A stretch of DNA of 64,000 nucleotides from Climacium dendroides. Its lineage: Eukaryota > Streptophyta > Bryopsida > Hypnales > Climaciaceae. Made by a program: the position numbers and the translations under genes. The notes under the pieces were generated by a model that was not told the DNA's origin, searched no databases, and worked only from the letters and a program-made list of their open reading frames with translations. The stretch spans positions 24,060,047 to 24,124,046 of the forward strand of contig OX467087.1 of the NCBI GenBank assembly GCA_950106755.1. Reading direction: 5' to 3'. Each line of letters opens with the position of its first letter. Within the stretch, counting starts at the first letter, position 1. Below, one piece after another: positions 34,767 to 47,292 of the stretch.

Positions 34767-35335
34767 CCCTTAAGTGCTCCAATGTCCAATTTTGGGATGA
34801 TGAACAAATTCATATCTTTGTTTCTTTCTTATTGGTGCTTGGAGGAAAGTCATTCTAATTTGTGTAGATACTTTATTAAATTCTTATCCTATCTATTGGT
34901 TGGATTTGGTGTTACTAGAGTACTTATTTTTCTAAAATTACAAATGTGGAAGTATGTCAAGTGGTTGACCGAGCCAAAATTGCATTGACTCTAGTTCAAA
35001 ACTAGATTTGCAAAAATAAGGTCATAGATGTAAATAACAAAAAAATTCAAAAAATTACTACGCCAAGAAAAAGTCATTTGAAATTCATTCTTACAAGTTT
35101 TACTCCAAAAATGATAATATTTGCTTGTAACCAAATTTTGAAGGAATTTTTAAATCTCCGCTTCAAAATTCATAAAAAAAATATTGGTGATAGCATTGGT
35201 GGATCTAACTATATAGATGGAATCTAAAATACAAAATCTACAACTTTCATTTGTACATCAATTCCAAAATATTCTTATAATGATTTTTTCCAAATCATCA
35301 ATTTAATTTTAGAGAAGACTTTGGATATTTAGGGG
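34767..35335. mobile_element. TTAA-flanked element, family B copy 2 (569 bp)
   Basis: TTAA (34763-34766) precedes CCCTTAAGTGCTCC and ATTTAGGGG precedes TTAA (35336-35339). The body is homologous along its length to 25134-25703. Both copies keep intact TTAA on both sides. Confidence 0.87.
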
Positions 35336-35469
35336 TTAACTAGATAAAGAGAACCTAAGAAATTCCCCCACTAACAAAATAGAATTTTGTTGTACACCCA
35401 ATTTTCTTTAATATCACCTTCTGTAATATCACATCCACTATTCCGAAGAATCTAGAACCTTATTCACAC

Positions 35470-36374
35470 ATTGCCGAGTTCCCCCAGCGCTAGCATGACG
35501 TCAGCATCGAACACCAACCTCACTTCAAATTTCTTAAACCCGCGCCAATTTTTGCTACCTTTCACTTTTTTCATTTCCAACCTACCAAACACAATCACCT
35601 CACAAGGTACCTTCCTCCTGATGCCTCGCTCTTCTGTCAAGCACCTTTTTTCAACTTCTTGTTACTGTGGCGCTTTCTCTTGACGTGCTCGCGGATTGTC
35701 TCCCACGACACTTGATTAAGTATCTTCGGCACGATTAGGGTTAGTGAATGAATTGGAGTATTGGGTTCAGAGCTGTTTCTGGAAATTTCTATTGAACATG
35801 GAGTGAACGGCGCCTGAGAGTTAGGGTTCTTTCCACAGTATTCAAGTTTTGTTTGTGCTGTTGCGTTTTTGGTAATCGAAGTTGGAGTGAATTTGCGATG
35901 GAGTAGTTGTCTGGGTAATTGCTGTAGTTTTCCTGAGTGGAATTGTACCATGCGGTGCTATCGCTTTTGGTGGGGCCTTTCTTGCCATTTTAGGGTTTCA
36001 CGGGGTTACTGATCGGTGGTGGGTTCGAAGTTATTTAAGTGATTTGCTCCTGCTTTTTGCAATGAAAAGGGAACTAGAGTTTGGTGGGGGATGCCCGTTC
36101 TTTTCTGCTTTGATAGAGCCTTTCTTGCCATTTCTGGGTTTCATAGGGCTTAATGATCGGTGCATGTTTGCATTGGGAACAGTAATTAGAAAGTACAGAG
36201 AAGTATAGTGGATGCTCGTTTTTCCCCGTATTTTTCTTTTTTGTATGTTGTAAACTAGTTCATGAAACCGAATTGGACCAGGTGGGGACGGATCTGTGAG
36301 TGATATCGCCACATTTGATGAAGCCGTAGTGTTCAGTAAGTCGAGGTGCTGGACTTTGTGGACCCGACTCCAAC
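35470..36374 (+). promoter_or_regulatory. Promoter and 5' leader region of the ING gene
   Basis: This is a GC-richer stretch directly upstream of the ING start. No clear TATA box was found. Several ATGs and short ORFs (for example 35471-35683) lie here, so either the leader is short or an upstream intron removes them. The transcription start cannot be placed from sequence alone. Confidence 0.4.
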
Positions 36375-38666
36375 ATGACTTATTTGGAAGACTTCGTTTC
36401 GAGTATGATCTCTAACCTATTCCTACTCTATAGCTGCGCTTTGTGTGCTTACCAGTTGTAACAATTGACGAAGTTGTTTGGAAGACCTGTTCAAGAATTA
36501 TAAATATAGTGTATTGCTTCACCCTTTCGTAGTTGTTGAGTTCATAAATACTTGCTGCAATGATTTTAAGATGCTGAGATAGTCGTTCGTAAGTCGTATC
36601 TGTCTATGGGACATTTTTGGCTGTTTATGATTGAGTAATGACTTGGTGTTCCTGTGGTGGACTGATCAGGTGTACAGACGCTTCCAACTGAGCTTACGAA
36701 AAACTATCAGCAGCTTGGAGAGTTAGACAAAAAGCTTCAAGGTAGGGCTTGCCATTCCTTTTATTCAAAGCATCATACTGCGTACCGACGAGTTTACTGA
36801 GTCCATTTGTAATCTTGATTCTACTAGACATGCTGGAGCTCATATTGTCCTGTTGTGAACATGATAGTTGTGTGAGAAAACCCTGCTAAGAAAATGACGT
36901 TACTAAACACGATTTGACAGATTTGTGGTTGAGGAGATTCTTACAGTTTGAGGTCACTTTGATGCAGTCCTTCAGAAAGATATGCAGGTGCAATGTGTAA
37001 AGGGGTTAGATGAGGTGGGGAGAGTGAGAGAATCTGGTACTCCTACTCCTGAGGCTGTTGCTATCCAGCATACAAATGGAGTTCTTGACATTCACAAGTC
37101 TTGCCTTGCAATTGCCGAAGAAAAAGTGTTTTTAGCTGTACAGACTTACGATCTGGTAAGCGTACTCACTTGTATTTCTTTGGGATCTTCACCTCTTATT
37201 TTGTCATCGTGATGCTAATATCGTTCACATGTGCTCTTAAAATATTTGAGTTATGAAACTGTCATTGATGTGCTAATCATACTTCTGGATGACCATACGT
37301 CTTGCAGATTGATGGACATATTCAACGGCTAGATAAAGACCTGAAGAAATTTGAAGAAGAACTGAGAAGAGGTGAGTACAATTCCATTGCATCGAGTTAT
37401 CGCTCCTTAGGTATCAATCTCCAAAATATGTTGGTTCAGTTTATACGCTTAGGGAAAGCAGGAAGTGCTTTTATAAACAGTCTAGCACACCTCATGTTTG
37501 AGCTTAGTTTTTCTTCGCTTTGCAAGTGTCGACCTTCCAGGTTCATTCGTTTTATGTTACGCTGCCCAAAGGATTTGCTTTTCTAAACTGTCTGGTTATT
37601 TCCTGTCTTCGTGCTTACATGGATATGTTCCGAGCATGCAGATAGAGAGGCAGCTGGAGGAACCCTACTTTCAGCAGAACCACGGTTAGAGGGTGCAGGT
37701 GGAATGCTTGGAAGAGATGGCGGAGACGGAACTAGATTTGGTCGTAGAAAGTACGTAATATTTATTTAACTGTCTACATGTTGTTACCTTGTGTATTTGC
37801 TGTTTGGATCTGTTATTAGGCCTCTCATGGAGTGACCGCTCATATGGAGTCCATTTATCTTATACCTCTTTTTTCTTAGGGTTCATCGAACTTTACATTT
37901 TATTGGGGTAGGGAATTCTGCTCATAGGGGCACAGGAGCCAGAGTTGCATTCTACCAGAGGTTTTGGTGTGCTCCTGTATTAAGCTCATTCCAAATTATA
38001 TGCAAGTTTGAAATTCTTTATGCCCCAACTGTTGTGGTGTGTTGGCTCATGTTCAGAGGGCAAAATATACCGACAAACGTTGCAAATGTAGAGCTGGATC
38101 TTCCTGTTGATCCAAACGAACCAACATATTGTTACTGCGGACAGGTTTCTTACGGAGAGATGATTGCTTGTGATAATGCCGAGGTAAGAGCATTATGTCC
38201 CTTTCCAGTTTATAAAGGTTAGTAGGTTGTCGAAATTCTTGCTTGCTTAGGGTGACAAGGGCTCTTTCTTTGACCAAAATCTCAAGTTTCAACGTACTAA
38301 ATCGGCGTTTAGTGAGCTAGCTTCTTGCCATATTGCAACCTAATGTCTCTAGTTTTCTGAGGAACCTTAGCATCAAATACATCATTTGTATTCATGGTAT
38401 TTTTTCTTCTTCTAGTAGCGTATTGGAATGTTTAGCAAGATGGCTTTGTTGTGCAGTGCTTTTGCTCATCTGAAATTGAAATTTCGCAGTGCAAAATCGA
38501 GTGGTTCCACTTCGACTGTGTGGGAATTAAGGAGCGACCGAAAGGCAAGTGGTACTGCAGCGATTGTGCAGTTGTCATGAAACGGCGACGCCCTAAAGTA
38601 CCAATTGGAGAGAAAGTTGGCCATCCTAGTACTAAGAAAAACCACAGTGAGCCCCAATTTTCATAA
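36375..38666 (+). CDS. ING: ING-family PHD-finger chromatin reader
   Basis: Seven exons: 36375-36402, 36670-36741, 36968-37155, 37308-37371, 37642-37750, 38057-38183, 38490-38666. Introns are GT-AG, phases join cleanly and the product is 254 aa, typical for ING. The family binds H3K4me3 and acts in nuclear histone acetyltransferase (NuA4/MOZ-type) or deacetylase complexes. The N-terminal ING helical domain covers about 1-117 (starts MTYLEDF, then LPTEL and [16 protein letters not shown]). A Gly-rich linker follows at 118-165, then [12 protein letters not shown] and the PHD. Zinc ligands are C179, C181, C192, C197, H203, C206, C219 and C222. The methyl-lysine pocket residues Y178, S185, M189 and W201 are all present. 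A basic KRRRPK tail (about 228-233) resembles a nuclear localisation or phosphoinositide-binding segment. The 28-bp first exon is easily missed by gene finders. It resembles plant ING1 more than ING2. Confidence 0.93.
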
Positions 38667-38678
38667 CTAGTTGTAGTT

Positions 38679-38705
38679 CAGAAGATTAATGAAATTAATC
38701 TTCTG
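38679..38705 (+). other. 12-bp hairpin just after the ING stop codon
   Basis: CAGAAGATTAAT and its perfect complement ATTAATCTTCTG are separated by GAA and begin 12 nt after the TAA. A role in mRNA stability or 3' end formation is possible but unproven. Confidence 0.7.
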
Positions 38706-38719
38706 AAATTAATGGTTAC

Positions 38720-40487
38720 ACGATCAAATTAGGTATTGGGATCCCCTGCCTTGTATATTCTTTGTCTATACAGACTTCACATCAACTTTATTTTTTGCCT
38801 ATTGTGTCAACATCATTATTGTTGCTCAACTGCATTATGGACGTCTGATATTGATATCGCAGGTACCGAAGATCGGTTCTAATGTTAATGTAGAATTATG
38901 GAGTTTGCCCATCATGGTCACAATTAGGAGACTTTAGGAGACAATGCCATTGCTGAAGGTTTTTAGTCCGTAATTTTTCTCCCACATGAAGACAAGTGCA
39001 AATGAAATTATATTTTCAACGAAGTATGAATTTGTTATGAACTTTGACCCTTCATAACTTTTGCATACTGTGTATCCGAAAGCTTTTCACTTGCCAACAA
39101 GAAATGAAAATTTGAACAGTCCACTAATAGTAACCAAAAGTAGCAAAAAGCGGTGTTTGGGGGTGCCCACCTTAGTAACAATAGTCGTGGAAATAATCAG
39201 TTAAAGATTATCCGTCTGAAGCACTTTATAGGAGTTCTTGGTTCGAGTTACATGGGGATCCTAACAATATTCTGCTACAATCATTCTACAAATTCCATTC
39301 TTGAGCTCAATCAGTGTGTGAAAGAAAATTATAACCAAAGTTCGCTTTGCCGAGCAGGGCCAGTCGTGGATTAGGGCAACATCAATCGGACACTGAATCA
39401 GGCGCAGCAACGGAACATTTCCGGGTGGGAACCCTCTTTGACCGGTCCAATGCACACGCTACACCCGATTCCGCATTCCATACGCACCCATTTAAAAGCT
39501 GGTAATTAATTTGGGGAGGTGGAATATTTTTCAGTAAATTTTTCTTGAAAGACAAACAGAATTGGCATCTAACCCAAGTTGTTTCATATTTCTTGGAGCT
39601 TTGTGGAGTTAGTTATGAATTTTGGAAGTTGAAATTTAATGGTCACTAAAAGCACTTCTCAGAATGTACACTATTTGTGCAGCAAAATGTAAGCAAAATG
39701 TACCTTTGCATTAGAGGACGCTTATAGAACTCAAGTTCTTTATGGAACTTCTACCTCATGCAATGGACCAAATTATGCAAGAAATAACTTCTTTTAGTTT
39801 TTAAAGTGAGATTCAAAGCATTCCTTTGTGAAATGAATGAATAGAGTGAAGTTTCCTCTCATATTTGCTCTAGACATTGAATGGAACAATTTCAAGCTTC
39901 CAATATTGAGCTTGCATTAGAGCAACTCACTCTTCAATTGATGTTTTCATTTTAATCCCTAATGCCCCGAGGGTATTGGGTTATTACTTGATATGCATCA
40001 ATTATTGTATGAATTTTTACTTGATGTAGTATAAATTTTAAATTGTATATTGTTAATTTAACTAAAGTTATTACTTTGAATTGACTCTTTGGGAAAATGA
40101 ACTAAGATTATAGCTCATATTATATAGCTAATTCTCGTAATTTCTCTAGCCATGCATAGTATTATTTACTAGTTGCGGAATGTTCCTTATTAAATTGCAG
40201 TGAAATTAGGCATTTAGGAAAAAATGTTATTGTAATAGATGAGGTGGCCTAACTTCCTTTGGTCACATAAGGGGGTATCTTCTTGTACTATTGACTTATT
40301 AATAGTATTTTTGGGACTATTGCTATATGACGATTAATGTTATGATTGGTCTTAAGGAATGAATTCCAACAAAATATTGTAAGTTGATCTTGATAGCTAA
40401 AACTGTATTCAACCATGAATGCATCATCCATCTCTAGGATATGGAAGCCAAAAACATCTTGAAGCACATTGTTATAACAAATTTTAA
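38720..40487. other. Intergenic region with family E repeat blocks
   Basis: 39040-39175 matches 59380-59540 (TAACTTTTGCA, ACTTG-CAACAAGAA and AAAAAG-GGTG blocks). 39545-39715 matches 60140-60290 (GGCA-CTAACCCAAGTTGTTTC block). No gene was recognised between them. Confidence 0.5.
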
Positions 40488-41390
40488 TCCCTAAAGGATC
40501 GTTTATCCCCTCGGGGGACAATTTGGGTCCAGGTAGGTTCCTATTGTCTCAATTTGTAGTGAATGTTTTTGAGATTTTTTGGAGGTTGTGGAGTTTGTCG
40601 AGAGCTTTGTGAATATATAATTTTTGTTTCAATTGGTGCCCGGGAGGAAAAGTTATGGCATAGTAAGCCAAAAACAAAAGTCAACGGGCAACACAAAAAA
40701 ATCAGAAAAAGTAAAAAATAAAATAAAATTTCTTTTCCTAAAATCTTATATTTTTGTCTACATTTGAAGTTTTGATTCATTCCATTTGGACTAGTTATGA
40801 GAAAGTTATGGACAATTTTAGATTTTTGGGCAATCTAAGTATCTTCTGGAAAAAATAACTTATAGGATTCATTTGTGAATGCAATTTTTACAATTTTCAA
40901 AAAAGAAATTAAACAAGGTTAGGTTTTATTTTTAGAAAAATCTCACCATTGAGATTATTGTATGTCAATTCCATCTTAAAGCTATTAATAATTTAAATTT
41001 TCCTTGAATTTTCTACTTAACAAATTTTTAATGAGTGAAAATTACGTGTTTTTTTGTTGAATTTTTTTTTGTAGATTCTCAACTCAACTATTCAACATAA
41101 AAACTTAGAAAATCAAAATTAATAGTGTAAAAAGTTTTAGTTAAAAAGATTCAAAGCCGAAAAACTAGTCAAGCAAGTTGCAAAAAAACTTGTTTTCTTC
41201 ACTTTGGATACAACTATCTTGCAATCTATGCGATCAAATTTGATGAAATTTTTATCACATGTTTTCAAACAAGTTAAGTACAAGATTCTATGGTTGGATT
41301 TTGAAAAAACATATTTTTTTGGTTTTCTTAGGTGAATGCAGTAGAAGTGGTAGTTCTAAGTGTTTTTTTGACAGAAAACAGTTACAAAGA
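40488..41390. mobile_element. TTAA-type element, family A, right end lost
   Basis: TTAA (40484-40487) precedes TCCCTAAAGGATC, and the body follows the family A order (GGTAGGTTCCTATTGTCTCA; GAGAAAGTTATGGACAAT; CAATCTATGCGATCAAATTT). Similarity ends near 41390 without the GGGG-TTAA terminus. Confidence 0.65.
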
Positions 41391-41519
41391 ACATAAGATC
41401 TTGGTTGGTTTCGCTCAAATTTCTTCTTGAACACAAAATCAAATTGCTTCTATTTATTGCAGGTGGATAAATTAGACTAGCACAAGATAGAAGGTTCAAA
41501 AAGTGCACAAGGCTCTAAA

Positions 41520-41790
41520 ATTGTCCACCTCTTCAAATGTACACTATTTGTACAAATTTCTTTTTCGTAGCCCTCAAATGTACATTTGAAGAGGTGGGCA
41601 AGTTTAGAGTCCCATGTCATTTCAACTTCAAATTTTCATAACTAATTCCGAAAAGCTCCAAAAAAATATGAAACGACTTGGGTTAAATGCCAATTCCTCT
41701 TGTTATTCAAGGAAAATTTATTGAAAAATATTTCAAGAAGCTTCACCTCCCCAAAATTCAGTTTCAGCTCTTAAATGGGCAATTCATGAC
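41520..41790 (-). repeat. Family E fragment, reverse orientation
   Basis: GAAACGACTTGGGTTAAATG and the flanking blocks are the inverse of 60140-60290 and 39545-39715. An inverted pair CCTCTTCAAATGTAC / GTACATTTGAAGAGG lies at about 41530 and 41590. Confidence 0.6.
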
Positions 41791-42157
41791 CTCCTACCTT
41801 ATTGAGAGTTCAAAATGAATGTGGGTCACTCTTCGTATATTCCCAAGCTCACAATAATTGAAGTTGCTGAAGAATAGAAGTTAACTTACACTGGAATTTG
41901 GGAGAATTTTTTTTTTAGTTTTTCAAATTTATTTTTGAAACACATGGGAAATCCATTGCAAATATTTTTAATATTTTGATGCGAATGGAACACGAATCCA
42001 AATCAAAGTAAACTATGAAATTCAGTAAAATGAAGTGCACAAAATTTTGGGAGAAAACTGTAACAATAACGGACAGTACGTGGTGGGAAAATAAAAATAA
42101 GTTAAGAGCAATCAATGGATGGTTTAATTTCTACCATGAAGAGACTACTGTACTGTA

Positions 42158-42860
42158 GTGTGCCCTTGTGCCGTTGCCGCAGCCAAAATAAGAGTAAGAA
42201 TAGTTTTCTAATTTTTGTAATTTATAAAGACTTTTAAACTGTTACTTCTTTTTTTTTCATGAAGGAATGCAAAGGTTTTGTTGCGGTGTGAGAGGTTGCG
42301 TTCTTGATATGAATAGAAAACTTTGTGCACAAAGGTGTGGAAGGGCTTTGTTTCATGACGTTCAAACATGCGATGTAGAAGTTATGTTTTTTCCAAAATA
42401 AAAGATAATTGAATTCAATTTTCTAACTTATAAAAACTTTGAAAATCAATATCTTTCACACCATAGGTCCAAAGTTATGAAACAAAGTCTATGCACCCCT
42501 TCTTGACAAGAGTTTTCGAATAATATCCTAGAGGCTCACGTTTTCTTAAATCTCATCATATCAAACAAAACAAAACATCCTAACTTGGAGAATGGATTAG
42601 TGTGCCCTATGCTATTGCCAAAGTCAAAAAAAATAAAAGTAAAAATAATTTTTTAGTTTTTTAATTCAAAGCTTTATGTACAAAGGAGTGCAAGGGCTTT
42701 ATTTCATGGTGTTTGGACATGCGATGTGAAAGTTATGTTTTTTCAAAAATAAAAATAATTCAATTCAAAATTTTTAATTCATAAAAACTTCAAAGTTCAA
42801 CAACTTTCACACTATAAGTCCAAACACCAGAAAACAAAGTCCATGCACCCTTCTTCAAAA
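42158..42860. repeat. Two tandem foldback units, family I
   Basis: Two related units start GTGTGCCC at about 42158 and 42601. Each contains GGGCTTT(G/A)TTTCATG and CATGCGATGTGAAAGTTATG-type blocks, followed by the same text inverted (TTTCACACCATAGGTCC; AACAAAGTC-ATGCACCC), so each unit can fold back. A third, partly tandem version lies at 46985-47210. Confidence 0.65.
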
Positions 42861-42959
42861 AGAAATGCACAATTGAGGAAATGTCATTGTAACAAAATGA
42901 ATAAAACAAAACAAACAACCTAAGGTATGAATGACTTATAAGATGCACCTAAATGACTA

Positions 42960-43520
42960 AGATAGTATCCTATCTTTTGAGTGGATAGTGAGGGACAAGT
43001 GCATTTCTATTAATGCATCCCCCTCCTTGTCCACTCAAAAGACCTCCATTCATTCAAACCCTCCTTGGTTTAAATTTTAAAATTTATTAATCCCCTCACC
43101 CCACTTTACAAGATATATTTGTGACTAAATTACATTTCACCCCCCTCCTATTTGTAATTCTGGGAGCCAAGAAGGAGTTGCAAACAATATGAAATATGTA
43201 AGCCCATATCTATATTCCGTATCCATACCATATCTATATCCATATCCCATACTAGTATATCATACTAGTATGCCATACTAGTATCCCATATCCATATCTC
43301 TCTCTATATATATCTTATTTTTCAAGATCAATTGCAAATGGGGGCCTAGATCAAATGGTTGTTGATTTTTTGTGGTGGTGGTGGGGGACATTTTTTCCCT
43401 GCAGGGTGCGTTGCATCTTTTCAGGAGATAGTCTTCTTGAATAGTTGACACTTTAAGGGCTAATTCGCCATTTTCATGGGCTTCTATAGACAAAAAGAAT
43501 TTTAGTTCATTTCTCAAACA
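42960..43520. other. Low-complexity AT-rich spacer
   Basis: ATACTAGTAT occurs three times within 43251-43285 in a run of CATATC-type words (43200-43320), next to a TATATATC run. There is no gene. Confidence 0.6.
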
Positions 43521-44260
43521 AAGAAAAATAGATGTAGCATGCAATAAAAGTGATTTCATATTTTTTTGAAGCATATTGAAGTATTTATGAATTTTCAAAG
43601 ATTTATGTTGTAGTCACCTATTTGTGATTGTAGATCTTGTAAATTCCATTCCCTTGCGACTTATAAAGAGATATGGGAAAACCAAGGAGAATGATCGGCT
43701 TGCAATATATAACATTTTATTCTGAATCCACTCAATGGCTAAATGGAGGGCGATTTTAGGACCACCTCATGATGCATTCTAGAGTTAATTACAAGGTCGA
43801 TTTGAAGATGACAGTTGCTTTTAGGGTAGATAACCTTATTAAGGTGGGTACCTCCAAAACTACCATTTTTTGCTACTATGCCTAGTTAATATTGTTAGAC
43901 TAGTCAAATTTTTTGTATTTTCTTATTGGCAAGTGAAAAGAGGTTCCAATGCACAAAAGAATGTGACATTGGAATATGCACTACAAGAGAAAGGGGTGTT
44001 TTAAGTGAGTTTTTAAGTATAGTCTTAAACATAAAATAATAAGTAATGACCTATGAGGAGATTTTCAGTAAAATTTAAATATAAACATATGTATTTTTAG
44101 TAAATTTTAACGGAAAATCTCCTTATAGGTCATTACTTATTATCTTATGTCTAGGACTATACTTAAAAACTCACTTAAAACACCCCTTTCTCTTGTAGTG
44201 ATGGTATGCAAAAGTTATAAAAAAAGCAAGGTTTAGTTCTAATATAGTTTCTTCTACATA
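43510..44260. mobile_element. Family E element interrupted by a CACTA-type MITE
   Basis: 43510-43800 matches 59650-59900 in direct orientation. 43847-43978 and 44201-44250 together match the inverse of 59365-59535. The two parts of that second match are separated exactly by the MITE at 43979-44200. Confidence 0.7.
43979..44200. mobile_element. 222-bp CACTA-type MITE with ATG target duplication
   Basis: CACTACAAGAGAAAGGGGTG and its complement form the ends, and inverted similarity continues for about 100 bp per side. ATG flanks it at 43976-43978 and 44201-44203, the 3-bp duplication typical of CACTA (En/Spm) transposition. Related sequence without the insert at 59365-59535 acts as an empty site. 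Confidence 0.93.
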
Positions 44261-44634
44261 GGTATATAATTGATTTTGAAGATGTATTCAAAGTGAAATT
44301 GCAGTTTAGGATCAGTGGTGCATTTTTGAATTCCTACCTTCATAACAGTGCAAAAATTAGTGTCACTACTAAAGGAAAAGAACAAAATTGAGTTGAATAT
44401 GGAAAATAGTGTTTTCGCCGTATCCGGATCTTCTTAATGTTTTTGTCTCAAAATGATCTTTTGGTTGCTAAAAAATAATCATTTTTTATTTTGAAGAATC
44501 ATTGAATGAATAATATCCTTGAAATACTTGGTAATGAGTTGAAATAACATTATTTTCATCCTCAATCCCAATTGGAAGATTATTTTCAAATGGAAGGAGT
44601 ATAGTAGAATAATATTTTAGCATGTACTAATTAA

Positions 44635-45528
44635 ACCCTTGCAAGACCATTTGTCCCTTTGGAGAATAAGTGGGATTTTGGGCAAGTACCAATGGTCTCA
44701 CTTTTTGTCCTGATTTTTTTAAAATTTTGAAGATAGAAATGTTGATTAGCTCTGTGGGAATATTATTATTTTTTTCAATCATTGCCCATAAACAAAAACT
44801 ATACTCAAAACATTGGAGAGGGAGAGAGGGAAAAAAAATTCAAAACTTTTGAATTAATTTTTTTCTCTTATATATTATATTTTTGTCTACATGGAAAGCT
44901 TTTATTCAATCCGTTTGGATTTGTTAAGAGAAAGTTATGGACAATCTTGTTTTTTGGACAATTAGAGCATCTTTTTGGAAAAAAAACTTGTAGTATTCAT
45001 TTCTGAATGCAATTTTTACAATTTAAATAAAATCCACATGGTTTAGTTTGATTGCTAGGGCAATATCACCATTGGGATTAGTGCATTTTAATTCTATTTT
45101 AGAGATATTAATAACTTAAATTTTTCTTCTTTCTCATATCTATTTCTACTAACAATTTTTTAAAGTATAAAAATTAAGATTTTTTGAATTTTTTTTCCTA
45201 GATTCTCAATTCAATTTTCTACCATAAAGATTTAAAGCTCAAAACTCTATAGTGCAAAAAATTAAAGTTAAGAAGGTTCAAAGGCAAATAATCTAGTCCC
45301 TCAATGTGCTAAAAAAACTTGATTTTTTTACTTTAACGCAATTATCTTGCAATCTATGCATTCAAAATTTTTGAAAACTTTTCCACACATTTTCATACTA
45401 ATTAGGATGTAAGATCCTATAGTTAGATGTGCAAAAAAGAAACAATTTTCAAATTATTTTGTTGCTTGCTATAGAAATGATAGTTTTGAGTGTTTTTTGG
45501 CAGAGAAAAGGTCTCAGTCCTTTAGGGG
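44635..45528. mobile_element. TTAA-type element, family A
   Basis: TTAA (44631-44634) precedes ACCCTTGCAAGACC, and the right end CCTTTAGGGG is followed by TAAA, a one-base variant of TTAA. The body carries the same phrase order as the other family A copies. No protein is recognised in the 60-74 codon ORFs inside. Confidence 0.75.
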
Positions 45529-45539
45529 TAAAAATATTG

Positions 45540-47288
45540 TAATTAAATTACATTCAACAAAGATGTGCCAAATTTGAATTTTTTTTCACATCAGATTCCT
45601 AGACTCTACATCATCTTACACAAATCACAACTAGATGACAAATGACACTTTTTTTTAACTTTTTTTTTTTACAAAATGACTTGGTTTATGTTGAATTTTG
45701 ACCCTCACATAGGAAAATGCTATTTTGATACATTAGTGTTGTACACACTATCATATATAATAAATAATTTACAACAATTGGAACAATTTAATAAACAAAG
45801 GGGTGAAAGGCAAATAATAGCATATTGAAAATAGATATATTTGAATAGCATCAAATTTGATATTTTGATTGTACAAGTGAGATGATCTAGTTTTTATTGC
45901 ACTAGTAGTCCTCCTTCAAAGACTAAATATAATAAAAAGTGAAAGGATGGAATTATAATGTAATAAACTCCTCTGCACATGGAAAAAAAAGACAATACAT
46001 ACAAATGGATAGTTGGTTAGATTTTTAGATGGAAGAAAAGCTAAAGTAGTCATGCAATATCCCTCCAAAAACACAAGCCACAAGATGCGAAGAGGTTGGG
46101 AGTAACTGGGAATGAAATTGAAGAGTCCAATTAGTACAAGTATGTGCTATTACAAGACATATGTACAAACTTTTACACAAATATGTATACAAATATGGAT
46201 GTTAATATATAGAGAAACACATATTGTATAGATATAGACATGTTGATATATATATATATAGAGAGAGAGAGATGGAAATACAATTGTTGATATTGGTGCA
46301 AATTATCCCATATCTTTTGGTAATAGCTTGAATTGATACCAACATTTGAAATCCTAAACTCTAAAAAATAAAATGAAAAAAAAATTAAAGGCGAGGATGT
46401 GTGACTTTGAATTTGTTAATTGAGGTTTTGGCACATTTATTGACTATCCCCTAAAAAACACTTAAGGTGGTCAAACAAAATAGATAGAATTTGTATGTAC
46501 AAACTTTTTAAATTGAATCTACATTAGAACTTATCTTATATACTATATGCTCTATAAATAACTAGTATGCAAGTATAGACTTTCATAGATGAAATCCTTT
46601 TTTGTTGCCTGACTAATCTATTTATAAACAAAGAAAGTCCTTTGATTCTTTGATTTATTTCCTAGATAGTTTCATTGAAAATGTTTCGTAGTGCACAATG
46701 TTTTTGGCACAAAGAAATCAAAACAACACTTCATGTTTGGGCACCTATCTGTAATAGTCAATAAACTCCTTTTGAAAACAAAATGGAAATATTCCATTGC
46801 AAAGAAAAAAGAACTACTATAGTCAAAGTACAAGTTGGATAGAAAATAATTCAAAAAAGTGAAGTCAAATTCTTTTGGAAATCTCTTCTATTAAGACAGG
46901 TTGTTTGTTTTGTTTGTTTTGTTTGTCACGTTCAGATCTCCCAGACCGTGCGTCCTCCAGTCGCGTGCTTGGTACTGTCGGAAAGCCCTTGGCAAGGAGG
47001 GGTGCACCGGCTTGGTTTCATGGCATTCGGACCTACAGTGTGAAAGTTGTGCATTTTTTAGTTATTTTTGGTTCTAAAAAATTAGAAAATTACTTTTACT
47101 CGTATTTTGGTTACAATTTTCATACTGTTAGAAAGCTCTCAATAAGAAAGGGTGCACAAGCTTGGTTTCATGGCATTCCAACTCATGGTGAGAAAGTTAT
47201 GCATTTTTGAGTTGTTTTTGGTTTTTTAAAAATTTGAAAATCACTTTTACTTTTGTTTTGACTGTGGCAATGGCACAGGGTACACTAG
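45540..47288. other. AT-rich spacer with family I blocks at its end
   Basis: There is no supported gene. A (TA)n(GA)n run lies at 46243-46272. A short GC-richer patch at 46920-47040 and two GGTGCAC-GCTTGGTTTCATGG blocks (47011 and 47153) belong to family I. Confidence 0.5.
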
Positions 47289-47292
47289 TTAA

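Noticed and set aside
35471..35683. 70-codon ORF upstream of ING as a separate gene
   Set aside because: No recognisable product; it fits better as leader or promoter sequence of the ING gene.
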